A stretch of 64,000 nt of DNA from Enoplosus armatus (GCF_043641665.1 NC_092203.1:9339067-9403066), one strand, 5' to 3'; positions 22,721-33,615 are shown, counted from the stretch's first letter. Translations and numbers: made by a program. The notes: generated by a model from the letters alone, not told the origin.

Positions 22721-23600
22721 CACACATTTCCTCCAGCCTACATCCTCCAAAAACAAACCATGACAATGTGAATAATCACATATTGTAATTACTCAGAATG
22801 GAAAGGAAATATTTTTTGGTGCTTTTTTTTTCAATTTACTCCTCCTGCGTTGACAGAAATAAAAATGTTAACTTGTGCAAAGGGGCAGAGATTTGATTGG
22901 AAACGACAAATCGGTCTTCACAACTGAACCATTCAGCTTGTTTGTCATTTAAAATGAGCTTCCAGACACTCCAAAACCTTGGAAATACAACTTCTAAGGG
23001 AAATCATTAGAGTTCAAGGATCAGGCGCCAAAGTGCCCTGACAACATTCCCGTGACCCTGAAATGATCATATATGTAACTAAGAAGAGTTACACGTGTGA
23101 ACCAGACAGGTACAGTAGCAGGCGAACCATCAGAGCTCAGACCAGGAGATCAGGGGGTCAGTAGGGGTGGCGAGGAGCAGCTGGTGGTTGTCAAAGGCGG
23201 TGGACGTCTCCAGGACGCCGGCTTCCTCACGGCGGGTCACAGGGGCCTGAGATTCGTTTTTATTCCAAAGCTGCTCTCACTGATAACTTCTCACTTGTAA
23301 GTGTGGGAATCCTCGAAACGGTGTTGCTGCCATGTTTCGCTGGAATGAACATCTGCATGCAGCTGGGCTGTGATGGCACACGGTTAAGGTGTCACCGTTT
23401 TTTAAAGTTCATCTTATGTCCTAGTCTCCGTTCCTGTTCCTCCTGAATCCCACCAGTTTGCCAGGCTGAACAGATCCTAAATATAAATCAAAACCCTCTG
23501 AAACTACTCATTCTATGCTGAAAGATAATAAAAACATCTCCTCCACACGTTCTACAGCTTTGACACTACCTTGTTGCTCCACAGTATCACTTCCTTGTTT
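22721..23600. other. Intergenic DNA, no gene seen
   Basis: AT-rich to about 23080, then mixed sequence. No repeat family or exon recognised. Confidence 0.5.
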
Positions 23601-23850
23601 ACCCTCTCTGGCTGCATGCAGCTGCCTGTCTGTTTAAAGCAGTTGAAATTAAATATGAAATATACACCATCTAATTACCGATTGAATGTTATGTTTAATA
23701 AGGCGTGCTTTGGATGCTGATTTTTCAAGTGTAAGCTCCCGTAAAGAAGGACTGTGTGGGAGAGCACACAGGCAAGCAAGACGTAATTAGCCCAAATAAT
23801 ATTTCATCAGAGGCAATTAATGTGATTGGCAATCGGCTTCAGGTCAAGTA
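23601..23850. promoter_or_regulatory. Candidate regulatory block with two TAATTA sites
   Basis: TAATTA at 23672-23677 and 23784-23789, with CAATTAATG near 23815, in unique sequence. Confidence 0.32.
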
Positions 23851-24659
23851 GAAAGCCTGGAGTTGTGTTTTTAGAACCACTGGTCAAGGATGGTGAAGTG
23901 GTTGTGCCCGTTTCGACACACAGTGAAATTAAACGACCCTTACATTTCTCAGTGTTTTACGGGTTTGTGTCCTTTCATGGAAAATTCTTAGGTCATCATA
24001 GTATGTACAGTACAAAAGCAAGTACTTTCTCCCAAATCACACAGCTCATAAAATCTCTTCTCTTCCTGAGTTTCTTTCAATCAGCCAACCTCAATGGCCA
24101 GAGGAAGAATAGCAGCTCTCAACTGCAGCCAGGTTTCCATCCGCATGTCAGATGTTTTCGTCTTCTCTTCAGCGGACGTTTGAGTCGCACAACTTTTCCA
24201 CCGCAGTGTGTGATATTTTCAAATGCTTTTTAAACGTTTTGGCGTTTTATGAGCAAATTGAACACGTGCATAAAACAGGAGGAAGGAAATAAACTTTCTG
24301 GTAGTTGTATGATGATGATTCAGGGCCAGACTTTTGTTTATTATGCATATATGTCCTTTATTTTGGCTTTGACAAGATATTTTCTTCAAACTTGAATTAA
24401 ACGTGACTTTTAATTGGAAGACCCTTTCACATTTCCGTGATATGTCTCCCAAAAACTGCTGGCATGGGAGCAAACCCACAATCCCCCAGAAAACAGCTCT
24501 ATTCTGTTTAAAGTCTGCAATTCTTTAAAGCCCCATATCCCTGTAGCATAATTATTATTATTAGCAGAATTATTAATACTTTTTGGCTCGTGAATGTCTT
24601 TTGACAAAACCACAGTTCCAAAGCTGATATAGAGCATCTGTCCTTTGCTGATCATAATA
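23851..24659. other. Intergenic DNA, no gene seen
   Basis: Mixed unique sequence with a short TTA repeat at about 24551-24563. A 135-codon frame at 23826-24233 has no domain or splice context. Confidence 0.5.
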
Positions 24660-25220
24660 GTCTTACTTTGAAAAGTCAGCTGGAAGCACTGTAGTGACTG
24701 TGTTGCTGAGTGTCAGCTCTTGTTTGTCCTCACTGCAGCTCAGCATGATGGGAAAAACTCTCCCTGTGACCACTAACTGCCCCGTGATTCCCACTGAATG
24801 TGGCACCGGCAGCGCAAACAGCCTTCTGCTTGTTATCCAATTGTGGCTCTGCCAGGTACGGCAGGCAGAGCAGTGTTTGCGAAGTTGACTTGAAGTCCCG
24901 AAAAGCAGTTTTGTCTGTGACAGCCTGTCAATCATTGCCTGTGGCGGCTTGCCTGCCGCAGCGCTCTAACACGCTCGACTGTTCAAACCGTCGAGTTTGT
25001 CATTTTGCTCCTGTCGAACTTTTATTTTCAGCTTCTCCCTCTGTTTATCAGCCCCCGTTGCACTGTAAACGTCTCTCTATCAACCCAGGGAAACCAAACA
25101 CCTTCTCAACTAACAACCGAGCAGCACACCGAGTACCATTCCTATCAATCTTAGACGGCCAATTACATCCCAGTGACGCCATTATCACTTCAAAAACAGA
25201 CAAAAAGAGAATGAGAAAGG
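24660..25220. promoter_or_regulatory. Candidate regulatory block
   Basis: Long unique segment with dispersed CpGs. CTCGAC and GTCGAG (24973-24978 and 24989-24994) bracket a 10-nt spacer to form a near-palindrome. CCAATTACATCC is at about 25159. No coding signal; candidate enhancer. Confidence 0.33.
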
Positions 25221-25324
25221 AAGGGATGGAGGGAGGGAGGTAGAGGGGAGAGATCCAGCCTGTAATTAGTGGTCCTAACTGGAAGAGAGAACAGGGGGCC
25301 ACATGGTTAGGGCATCTGTGGCCG

Positions 25325-25326
<2 letters not shown>

Positions 25327-25359
<33 letters not shown>
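25327..25359. repeat. (CA)n microsatellite
   Basis: A 33-nt CA run, first of four within 435 bp. Confidence 0.95.
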
Positions 25360-25361
<2 letters not shown>

Positions 25362-25498
25362 TCCCGCTGGCGTCTGGGGGTCCGGCGGTGTCAGCCCTAC
25401 TCTGGGCCAGCGGCCAGCGCCTCTGTCCCTGTCATGTGGGCCCGTTAATGAGGAAGTCACATATGGACTAGGGACCCTCGTTAGGCAGGCGGGCAGGG

Positions 25499-25499
25499 C

Positions 25500-25530
<31 letters not shown>
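25499..25530. repeat. (CA)n microsatellite
   Basis: A 32-nt CA run, second of the cluster. Confidence 0.95.
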
Positions 25531-25532
<2 letters not shown>

Positions 25533-25576
25533 CGAAATGTGGGAGGAAACACACTCAAGGAGTGAAATAAGTGATG

Positions 25577-25590
25577 CACACACACACACA
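25577..25590. repeat. (CA)n microsatellite, short
   Basis: A 14-nt CA run, third of the cluster. Confidence 0.9.
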
Positions 25591-25705
25591 AACAGGTGCA
25601 GGTGAGGGCACGCTCGCAGATTGATGGACACGAGGCAACGCAAGCAAGCTGGGGGCAGAGAGAGAACATGCTGTCATGGCCGACATGAGGGCAGCACCAG
25701 ACGGG

Positions 25706-25708
<3 letters not shown>

Positions 25709-25761
<53 letters not shown>
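25709..25761. repeat. (CA)n microsatellite
   Basis: A 53-nt CA run, fourth and longest of the cluster. Confidence 0.95.
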
Positions 25762-25764
<3 letters not shown>

Positions 25765-26689
25765 CATGTAGGTCTATCTCATCAGTGCTCACTCAAACAC
25801 ACACAATGCTACAGGCCTCAGAGCAACACAAGCTCCCCCTTGTTAATGAACTGAACTGACTAGAGAGCCACGCTGAGAGCGGACCAACTACTGTACTTTA
25901 GGGAGGGCAGTTGGATCAAGTAGCTGGATACTGTGGAGCCTCGTTGAAATCCACCAAGCAAGTTAAAATTGTTCCAGGTTACTGCAAATGTCGGTGAAAG
26001 CCAGAATCCTTGACATTTTCTCACAAATAAATGTGTTTTGGCGCTCCGGTGTTACCAAAAGTGAATCAGCATGCACACCCAGTTGTTGAAAGCTTCTAGT
26101 TTTGCTCCTAAATACAGTTTTTGTTTATTATAAATAAGAAATACAGCAGGTTCCCGACCTGACTGAGGCTCATTGTTTTCAGTTTTAACGGGAAAAGACA
26201 CAGATTTCTCTAAAGACGTCATGTGTCTCCTGCTGCAAAAACCAGATCCTCTCGTAACGAAAAAATGAAACACAAATGATTTTAATTTGAGTTAAAGTAG
26301 TTAAAAGTCGTCACTTTTATTCCAACAGCAACTGCTGTGGCCAAAAGTGACCATTATGAGGTGACAGCAAATGCTAAAACATAGCAGGACAGTCGAAGAA
26401 AAGTCGTCAATCGAGCAAAATGTTGCTAACATTAGCCATCAAAACCATTTGTAGTTGCATAATCTTACATAAAAGACACCTGCAGAAACTCAAACGTCAT
26501 GAACAGAGACTGCACCGCCCTCGTGGTTTGATTGGCAGGTGATTTCTGAGAAGAAACGCTGCAGCGATGACCATGTTGCACCGAAGATGTCACTAAAAAC
26601 CAAAACACAAATCACAGATTGACACTTCAAAATGGCAACTACCTGTTTTCCCTTTCTTGGACTGTCCAAAGAGACTTAAAGGCATGAAA
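25762..26689. other. Unclassified intergenic DNA, possibly old repeat
   Basis: Unique within the window. Segments such as GTTGCTAACATTAGCC (about 26423) and the style of 26040-26640 resemble interspersed repeat DNA, but no family or second copy was identified. No gene. Confidence 0.35.
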
Positions 26690-26890
26690 GGACATGAGGG
26701 GGACGACGAAGCAGAGACGGCTCAGCTGCTGCCCAACCCTTCGGTCCTGCCTTAGCTGTGTGCACGATGAGAGGAGGGGTGGTGGAGGCATCATGGGGGC
26801 AGCGCTCTTTCACACGGGCCTCTCACCAGCTGTCACCCCCAGCACACCGCTGAATGGGGCCTGTCACTCCGCCGGCCCCGTCGGGATTTA
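26690..26890. promoter_or_regulatory. GC-rich candidate regulatory block
   Basis: Unique GC-rich sequence ending CCGTCGGGATTTAACTGG, directly left of the polypurine tract. Function is inferred from composition only. Confidence 0.25.
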
Positions 26891-26897
26891 ACTGGTC

Positions 26898-27008
26898 AAG
26901 AGAGGAGAGGAGAGGAAAGAGGGAGTGGGGAGGAGAAAAGAGGATGGAGGGCGGGGAGGGGAGGGGAGGGGAGAGGAGAGGGGAGAGAGAGAGAGAGAGA
27001 GAGAAAAA
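26898..27008. repeat. Polypurine tract with (GA)n and G-quadruplex motif
   Basis: About 110 nt of almost pure A/G on the plus strand. It contains GGGGAGGGGAGGGGAGGGG (26953-26971), four G4 runs with single-base loops, followed by a (GA)n run to about 27004. Mirror symmetry also allows triplex DNA. Confidence 0.9.
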
Positions 27009-27019
27009 TGAAATACAAA

Positions 27020-27350
27020 AGCAGCTCAGAAAAAGCTGGAGAGCAGGGATTAGGGCGCACATGTGTAGAAGACACTAATGCATCTTACACTAACTTCAAC
27101 CTCAGCCCCTTCCCCTTGCATCCCCCTCTCAAAGCCCAGGATTAGAGATCCCGGGCGGGCAAAGGAGAAACATATAGGCCCGGGTCTCCACATCTCCTGC
27201 TCAGGGGTTATTATCCACGTAGCCCCTTTAGCTTATTACTGGCCTCATCCCGCTATTTATCATCCCTTTGTGTCAAATTATTTTCTCTGCCTTTGGAATA
27301 CATTATATTTTCCTTAAGTCAAGATCCGGATCAGACGCTTTAAGAGACTT
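27020..27350. promoter_or_regulatory. Candidate regulatory block
   Basis: Unique sequence with two CCCGGG words near 27150 and 27180 and many TTATT/AATTATT words (27205-27310). The composition is enhancer-like and no frame has a domain. Confidence 0.33.
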
Positions 27351-27780
27351 TGGGTGGAGGAGGGGGTTGTATGTGTGTGCCACATCTGCTCGCCACCACG
27401 ACAAGGGCAGCTGATGGTGAAGGGCTGAGAAGGAAAACACAGGGGTCGCTTTCGAAAATCTGAACCCGCCCTGCTAAACCTCTCCCTGTGGTTTAACTCT
27501 GTCCCTCCCTCCTTTACTCACCCCCCCCCCACCTCTCTCTCTCTCCTCCACTTCCTCTGTCTGCGTCAGTGTCTCTCGCTCGGCTGCTTTTTGTTTGTAG
27601 AGGATGATCGAATGAGAGCGGCAGGTTTCGGCTCAGGCAAAGTCCTCTTTTTCTGAAGACCTGAGGGAGGTGAAACGGGAGGTGAGGGGGGAGGGGAGGG
27701 GAGGTGGGTGCTGTTCGCTGCTGATACTGCTGCTGTCACAGTCCTCCCTCCCTCGCTGTCTCACATACAGTCCAGCATTC
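27351..27780. other. Low-complexity C/T- and G-rich DNA
   Basis: C run and (CT)n at about 27521-27548. The G-rich segment 27686-27707 has four G runs of at least three, with loops of one to three bases and quadruplex potential. The rest is unremarkable. Confidence 0.55.
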
Positions 27781-28282
27781 AAATTCAGATTTAAATTAGC
27801 TTTATTGGCACGACCATAAGTAAGTACAGTATAGCTGAAGAAGGGTAACTAATACTTCTTTAGTCCTCATACAGGCTGCAGCTTAGCAGCATCTCTTTTC
27901 TCTGGGTTGCCAGGTTTGTCTGTATCCACCAGTCCCAAAGGCAAGATTGTGGTCACTCAGTCTGTTTCTGGTTGCTCGTGGTGCCCAAGTAATGTGCCCT
28001 TCAGTATTGAGTTCACCGGTTGACGCAGTTTCCTTTCTTTTTTTGGGTATAAATGGGTCGGTCCTACACCACTCAAGTGTTCAAAACCGGAGGAATAGAA
28101 AGTGGAAAAGGCAACTAAGTCATGTCTGGGCAGCCACTTTGTATTCCTTTTTTTAAAATATTGTTGCATGGCTGTCCTAAAAATCTACACTGTACCGCAT
28201 TGACTTTAGCTCCAGTTTGGGGAGTATTTTACGTTGCAGTCCCTGGCGCCAGTCAGAAAAGGCTTTACATGGCATGTGCATG
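27781..28282. mobile_element. Retroposon-like fragment
   Basis: AAATTAGCTTTATTGGCA at about 27793, followed by TGCCAGGTTTGTCTGTATCC, CCACCAGTCCCAAAGGC and GTGGTCACTCAGTCTGT (27907-27963), resembles from memory the 3' region of an interspersed fish retroelement. No reverse transcriptase frame is present, and family and boundaries are uncertain. Confidence 0.35.
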
Positions 28283-28337
28283 GTTTTTTTTTTTTTTTTT
28301 TTTTTCACTGGGTTAGTGCAAATTCAGCCATGCACAT
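28274..28337. repeat. Poly(T) tract enclosed by a 10-bp inverted repeat
   Basis: Twenty-two T at 28284-28305. ATGTGCATGG (28274-28283) and CCATGCACAT (28328-28337) are exact reverse complements, so a stem of 10 bp can enclose the T run. Confidence 0.8.
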
Positions 28338-28483
28338 CATGAATAGCCAAAATTCACAGCATCTTGCCCATAGGGGTCACTAGCACTTCACCAAATGAGT
28401 GAGGATTTGCAATGGAAAAGAGCTGCTGGTGGATTGTCAGAGCGTAGCTGTGAGTGCACGAGTGCTTGTGGCCTTTCCACGCG

Positions 28484-28508
28484 CACACACACACACACAC
28501 ACACACAC
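28484..28508. repeat. (CA)n microsatellite
   Basis: A 25-nt CA run to the left of the block at 28510-28756. Confidence 0.95.
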
Positions 28509-28509
28509 G

Positions 28510-28755
28510 ATACCACCCCATATGCTGAACTTCGAGCTAACCCACCAGCAGCTCTCACCCCTACACGTATGTAGCATTTTCCCAGCATGCCTCTCTCGCC
28601 GTAGCGTGCGCCATTATCTGCATTTCTTCACATGGTGTGGAAGGAGAGCGGGGGCCTCGGCTAGTTGGCCGCAGCTCAAGCCGGCCCTGATTAGCGGGGG
28701 CTACATGGATGTGACACGTCCTCTCTGCCAGAGCGCGATTTCCCCCTCCATGCTG

Positions 28756-28756
<1 letters not shown>
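28510..28756. promoter_or_regulatory. GC-rich candidate regulatory block between CA repeats
   Basis: Unique GC-rich sequence with retained CpGs and GATTAGCGG at about 28689, framed exactly by two (CA)n tracts. No coding signal beyond chance frames. Confidence 0.32.

Positions 28757-28801
<45 letters not shown>
28757..28801. repeat. (CA)n microsatellite
   Basis: A 45-nt CA run. Confidence 0.95.
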
Positions 28802-28802
<1 letters not shown>

Positions 28803-29132
28803 AGTCTACTGCCTGGAAGAGTAGACAGGCCTCGAGCAAAATCCAACCCCCCTCCCCTCCGTCACCACACACACCGCTAATGCAAATGAGCTCTCTGGTC
28901 AGCCAGGCTGAAAAGGCAAGAGAAGGCAGGAGCGTATGGCCAAACAGCGGGGCTACCACCCAACCCCCCCCTCCCTCCTCCACCACCTCCTCAACCCTCT
29001 CCATCACTCACCCCCATGAGCACACACACACATGCAGAAACCCACACGAACAACACAAACCAATACACAATATCCTCCTTGTCAACACACATCCATTCCC
29101 ACCTTCCTCTCTCACTCACACACACCTCAAAC

Positions 29133-29163
<31 letters not shown>

Positions 29164-29270
29164 CTCAGTGCTGCCTCACACCGCACATGTATTATACTGC
29201 ACTCAGGTTCCCTCTGAAAGGGTCAAACTGCATCTCAGCCAGTTTTTGTGATGCAGAGGACGTTTAGTTT
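28802..29270. other. C-rich intergenic DNA with CA and CTT tracts
   Basis: An exact octamer (minus) lies at 28880-28887 within GCTAATGCAAATGAGC. C-rich and CA-rich low complexity follows, then (CTT)n at 29133-29165. Confidence 0.55.
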
Positions 29271-29814
29271 AGCATGTAGGAGCGGTCTGAGCATTGACAC
29301 TGTACTTACAAATATAAAAATAATAACCCGACTCTCCATCATTTAGCATTTTCCAAGCAGGATATATAGATATTATTATGTACAACTTTTTTAAACACAG
29401 AAACACACTCTTTCACTTCATTACAATGGGAAAAGAATACACTTTAAATCAATGAATAAATTATATTTTGATGACATTGGATATTTGTTGATATTCTTTT
29501 AGATTTAAGAAATCTATAAAAAATGAACAACTCGCTAATTATTCCGTCCCCAATGTCTAAATATCACCTTATCTGAGATATTTAAATGTCTTTGGTCTGT
29601 GCAGCGCAGCTACAGGTGGAAGTGAGGGTTGTAAAACAAATGACACGTGAATGTTGGTGGTACTCAATATTACTGAATATTAAAGCAAATGGTAATAGTT
29701 AAGAGTATTAAAACAGTGATGTTTCTATGAGGCAGGAAGACACACTTTCCCCATACGTCAGTTTATATGTTGTGCCTTTTATTGGTCGAAGTTCATTAAG
29801 AAGAATCATTTGTA
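29271..29814. other. AT-rich intergenic DNA, no gene seen
   Basis: AT-rich unique sequence with no motif cluster or repeat family recognised. Confidence 0.55.
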
Positions 29815-29917
29815 TTACACACTATAAATCACCAGTTTGGGCCCACATACTGGTCCAATACTGAGTTAACTTTACCCAGTGGTCGTGTTAGTTGACCCAG
29901 TTATTTTTAGTGTGTAA
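29815..29917. mobile_element. Complete short MITE with terminal inverted repeats and TA flanks
   Basis: Ends TTACACACTATAAAT (29815-29829) and ATTTTTAGTGTGTAA (29903-29917) are inverted repeats with one mismatch. The element proper is about 97 bp (29818-29914) between TA dinucleotides, as expected for a Tc1/mariner-type target duplication. The interior holds TACTGAGTTAACTTTACCCA and TTGACCCAGTTA, which match from memory a common fish MITE type. It has no coding capacity. Confidence 0.8.
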
Positions 29918-30329
29918 GCCCAGGACCTCCATTTGTATAAATGATGTTATTTTGTCGCTCTGATGGATTTTTTTTAAAAGGTACAATTTCGGGTAAAAAC
30001 AATAGCCAGTTAAATCTTTCCAACTAGCCATTTTGCCTTGTTGTTGGCCATAATATATTTACATGTGAGCCAATCAGTTGAAGTGGATGGCCTACTTCTT
30101 ACTCTGCTCACCTTTCTGTGTTTTTCTTGAAATACTATGAGAGCTTTAATAGTAATTCAAATGTGTGTTCACATAATTAAAGACCTGCAAGTCGGCAATA
30201 ATTAAGATCTCAGCGATGACTTTTTGTGGATAACGCTCTTGATCATTGACTTAAAAAGTGGTATGATGTGCATGTTACTGATGATACAGAATGCTTTGTA
30301 GGGCATCAGAAATGGCAGCTGAGGGTGAA
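29918..30329. other. AT-rich intergenic DNA, no gene seen
   Basis: No features recognised. Confidence 0.55.
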
Positions 30330-30560
30330 CTAAGTGCCGTGCACGTGTCCCTTTGAGGCCCGAACGCGACATCTTAGCTGACGCACAAGCACGCTATTAA
30401 AGCAAGTGGCCTAATTTTCACTCTCCTTTGCTCTTTAGATTCACTCCAGCATCGATTTCTGCCTCTAATTCTGAATCACAGCGGAGCGACTTTTAGTCTT
30501 TCATCACACTGGCATTGTCTTTAGCTCTCATTAGGCTGCCTCTCTCTCCCTCTCGCCTCC
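30330..30560. promoter_or_regulatory. Candidate regulatory block
   Basis: Unique sequence with CpG words and CACGTG (about 30343), TCTAATTCTGAATCAC (about 30465) and CTCATTAGG (about 30527). Enhancer-like composition in an AT-rich neighbourhood. Confidence 0.3.
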
Positions 30561-31340
30561 TTCGGAAATACCCATTCTGTTGACTACACAGTCAGGTCTG
30601 CACTCATCAATCAACACCCAGCAGAAGGAGAGCAGAGACGCAGAGCTGAAGTCCAGAGATGAAGGGGAGAGAGACTTTTCTTGGTTCGCTGTCGTTAATC
30701 TTTTCAAACCAGACTTCATACGATTCTCAAAGAATTCAATCCAACCTGCTGTATCATGGAGACGTATCTTTCTCTGTATCTTTGGTAACACGTGACTTCA
30801 GAGTGGCCTTATTTCAGATGTAAGCGAGGGTGTAACTGCACAATAACCTTGAAAGTGCAGCTATCTACCTTTTTGTGAGTGCGTTTTGATTTAAAGAGAT
30901 ATATTTGATACTTAAACATCATGTTAGTGTAGTTAAAATACTTGCATAGGGAAGTAAACTGGACTAAGGCAGCTGAAGGGTTGCCATGTTTTTATTTTTC
31001 TATTTATGACAGCAGCTCATTTAAATTGATAGATAGATAAATAAATAAATACACTTCAGAAGAATCGGACTACGAGTTTGATCCAATGTAGAAATGCATT
31101 TGGGATTTATGAGAATTACATTTAATTATGAATAATACGAACCTGGAAATTTTGGTAATTTAATGTAAAAAACATTTAAAAATCAATTAATTTAAGGAAT
31201 AATGGTTATAAAAAGTATTATGGGCGCTCTGGTAGCAATTACAGTGTGAAAGTTACCCTCCTCTGAAAGTACATGGTGCATGTTTTGCAGCCAGACTCAT
31301 TAAGCATTTAAATGTGTCTAAAAATGACTGTGCTTTTTCC
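30561..31340. other. AT-rich intergenic DNA, no gene seen
   Basis: An (ATAG/AATA)n stretch lies at about 31028-31051. Otherwise featureless. Confidence 0.5.
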
Positions 31341-31620
31341 CGCGTATGCAAAACTCCATGCAAATTAATACAATTATTTTCACTCAAATTGTACAGAACA
31401 ATATCGAAGTCAAGATCTCAATTGCAAACATGCAAATGACAACAAACATGAAACATGTCACACCTACTGAACAATTATTTCAATATTGTGACAAAGCAGA
31501 TAGATCAAGAACACATGCTGTTTATTGTAACTTGGAATGGTAGCTGCTGTTCAGGCATCCTTTCATGTTTCCCTTCTCATCCAGAGGAAAAAATATCATT
31601 CAGTATATCATTTCACCCAG
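31341..31620. promoter_or_regulatory. Segment with paired POU octamers
   Basis: Two exact minus-strand octamers ATGCAAAT at 31358-31365 and 31430-31437, 72 bp apart, within unique AT-rich sequence. A further near match (ATGCAAAA) starts at 31346. Confidence 0.3.
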
Positions 31621-32101
31621 GTCGGGGTCAACAATCCACATCTTAGCGAGGTCGTGAACTTGACCCCGAAGCGGCGACCCGAGGAATACCTGGAACATTG
31701 TTTAGCGAGCACTTACACTCAATCTTCCCCCTCGTCCCGAGAGCTGCAGTACACGCTCCGTCCTGCACAGCTCGTAGGTGTGCAGCCGGCCGGTGATAAA
31801 AATGTTACAGCAACATCAGGGCCAGTCAGCGAGGGAGGGGGGGAGGGAGGGAGGGGGTGTGGGCTGGGGAGGCTACGGGAGGTTTTCACTCAGCGGAGGA
31901 AAGAAAGGGGGCAGAGACGAGAAAAAAACACAATAACCGATGAAAAGATGAGATGTGAAGAGGGAAAAATGTTACTTCTGGAGGCATTTTTCTCAAACCA
32001 ATGAGAACAGAGCTTTTCACCTTTGTGGTGCAAAGGTCAGGTTTCGCCTCAGGCCAAGTCAGCCCAGACTTAAAGAAGCAACTTTTTTTTCCTCCATAGA
32101 G
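31621..32101. other. CpG-containing DNA with inverted repeat and G-quadruplex motif
   Basis: CGGGGTCAA near 31624 and TTGACCCCG near 31660 form a 9-bp inverted repeat. G runs of three to seven separated by single A fill 31833-31857. A 155-codon frame crosses this region but has no domain. Confidence 0.55.
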
Positions 32102-32160
32102 GGATAAAAGTAAGAGTGTGTGTGTGTGTGCGAGGGTCTGTGTGCGTATGTGTGTGTGTG
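32102..32160. repeat. Impure (GT)n tract
   Basis: GT runs interrupted by CGAGGGTC and CGTA words. Confidence 0.85.
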
Positions 32161-32376
32161 AAAGCCAAGCTCATACAAAATAGACCCTGTACATTATGTT
32201 GCTGTTAATGGGGCTGTTTAACGGCCACGAGGGAGTGTTTGCTCAAAGTGCCACCCAGACCTTTGCTCTTTGTCTCCTCAACCATCTCTTTTTTTAGCCA
32301 GTAGATTTCTCCGTAGGGCTGAAAAGAACCACTGTACCAATCAGTGGAAAAGGGGATGAAGAAATGTAAAGCCGAA
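32161..32376. other. Intergenic DNA, no gene seen
   Basis: Unique mixed sequence. Nothing recognised. Confidence 0.5.
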
Positions 32377-32610
32377 TGACAGCAAAGGGATTAAAGACTG
32401 GTGAGACAGAATCTGGTGGTTGGACTAATCTTATCATTGACTGAGGTGTCAGAACCAGCGTGGGTCATTTAAAATGTGTGTGCAGGACGGAAAGCTCTAC
32501 CTGGATGAACAAGTACAGCCCAGCTACTTCCTACTGCTGTACAAAAACACATACCAGACTAACGGTCTTGTTCCCCATTCAAAACTCCACCAGAAAAACC
32601 TGTATTTTAA
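32377..32610 (+). repeat. Unidentified interspersed repeat, copy A
   Basis: TGACAGCAAAGGGATT (32377) is followed by GAGACAGAATCTGGTGG, TAATCTTAT, GACTGAGGT, GCTCTACCTGGATGAACAAG and AAAAACACATA. The same words appear in the same order and strand in copy B at 37123-37335. Copy A lacks about 30 bp present after the first word in copy B. No coding potential; family not recognised. Confidence 0.75.
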
Positions 32611-33152
32611 AAATGTGGAACAATATATGGTTTAGTATTATATATTAAGATTCTATAAATAAAGTTTTAATCCATAAGTTTAAGGTGATGTACAATCTTC
32701 CATGTACTACCAATCAACTGTCAAGCAGAGCAGTGATTCCCAGCCCCTGGTATGCCTGAATAATAATTAGATAACTTAATAGGCGAACATTGCGTAAAAA
32801 ACATGGATCTCCAAAACATGAACTGTTCATGAGTTAATACAAATATATTTCATCTTTGTAACAATGCATTTTTCAGATAATGTTTAAATGAATTATTATT
32901 TTCTCAACACACAAAAGCTTAAACGCTTAATCATTTAATTTATCCAAATTTGTAGATACATGACAGACTATTGATTAATTACTTAAATAAGCCTAATGTT
33001 TATTTCCTGTTTAACTGTCCCACAACAAAGTTGTCCATATAAAAATGTTGAACAGTGAAAACTAGTCAGATTCATGCATATTAGTCATCATCTGTCATGT
33101 TTTTATATGGACTTGTTTCTCTGGTTACTGTAATTTTAGGTCTTCATTGTAA
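32611..33152. other. AT-rich intergenic DNA, no gene seen
   Basis: Very AT-rich. TGATTAAT at 32972-32979 is not surprising at this composition. Confidence 0.5.
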
Positions 33153-33615
33153 CAGCGGCAGAATAAGTATTCAGATCATTTACTTGAGCAAAACTAACAA
33201 TACTACATTGTAAAAGTACTCCTTTACAAGTAAGAGTCCTACATTCAAAAAGTACAGAAGTACATAGTAGTAGCAAAATGTACTTAAAGTACTGTATTAA
33301 AAGTAAAAGTACCCATAGTTCCTGTTAGTGTTATAGAATTATATGATATTATATGATTATTATTTCTGATGCTTTAATACATGAGCATTATTTTAGAGTC
33401 GTAGCTGGTCCAAGAGAAGCTAATTTTAACTGCTTTATATACGGTTGTGTAGTTAAATGTGTAACACTGCATCATATTTTCTTTTATGTAAAATCTTAAT
33501 CTGCAAATGAACCAGAAAGCACAGCCGTGGAGTAAAAAGAACAATGTTTTGCTCTGACACGCAGTGGAGTCGAAGTAAAAAGTAAAATGGAAAAGCTCAT
33601 GTACAAAATAAGTAG
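33153..33615 (+). mobile_element. Degraded non-autonomous hAT-like element, copy 2
   Basis: It begins CAGCGGCAGAATAAGTATTC and runs through TACAAGTAAGAGTCCTACAT, CAAAATGTACTTAAAGTACT, AGCTAATTTTAACTGCTTTA, AATCTTAATCTGCAAATGAA and GTGGAGTAAAAAGAACAAT. It shares word order and strand with copy 1 at 7371-7668 and is the more complete of the two. The terminal inverted repeat at the right end is not preserved. Confidence 0.75.

Noticed and set aside
28561..29007. 148-codon minus-strand frame
   Set aside because: It includes a Cys/Val string encoded by the (GT)n complement of the CA repeat, and Gly/Glu low complexity.
31537..32004. 155-codon plus-strand frame
   Set aside because: No recognised motif. 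The middle is Gly-rich from G runs. Chance frame in GC-richer DNA.
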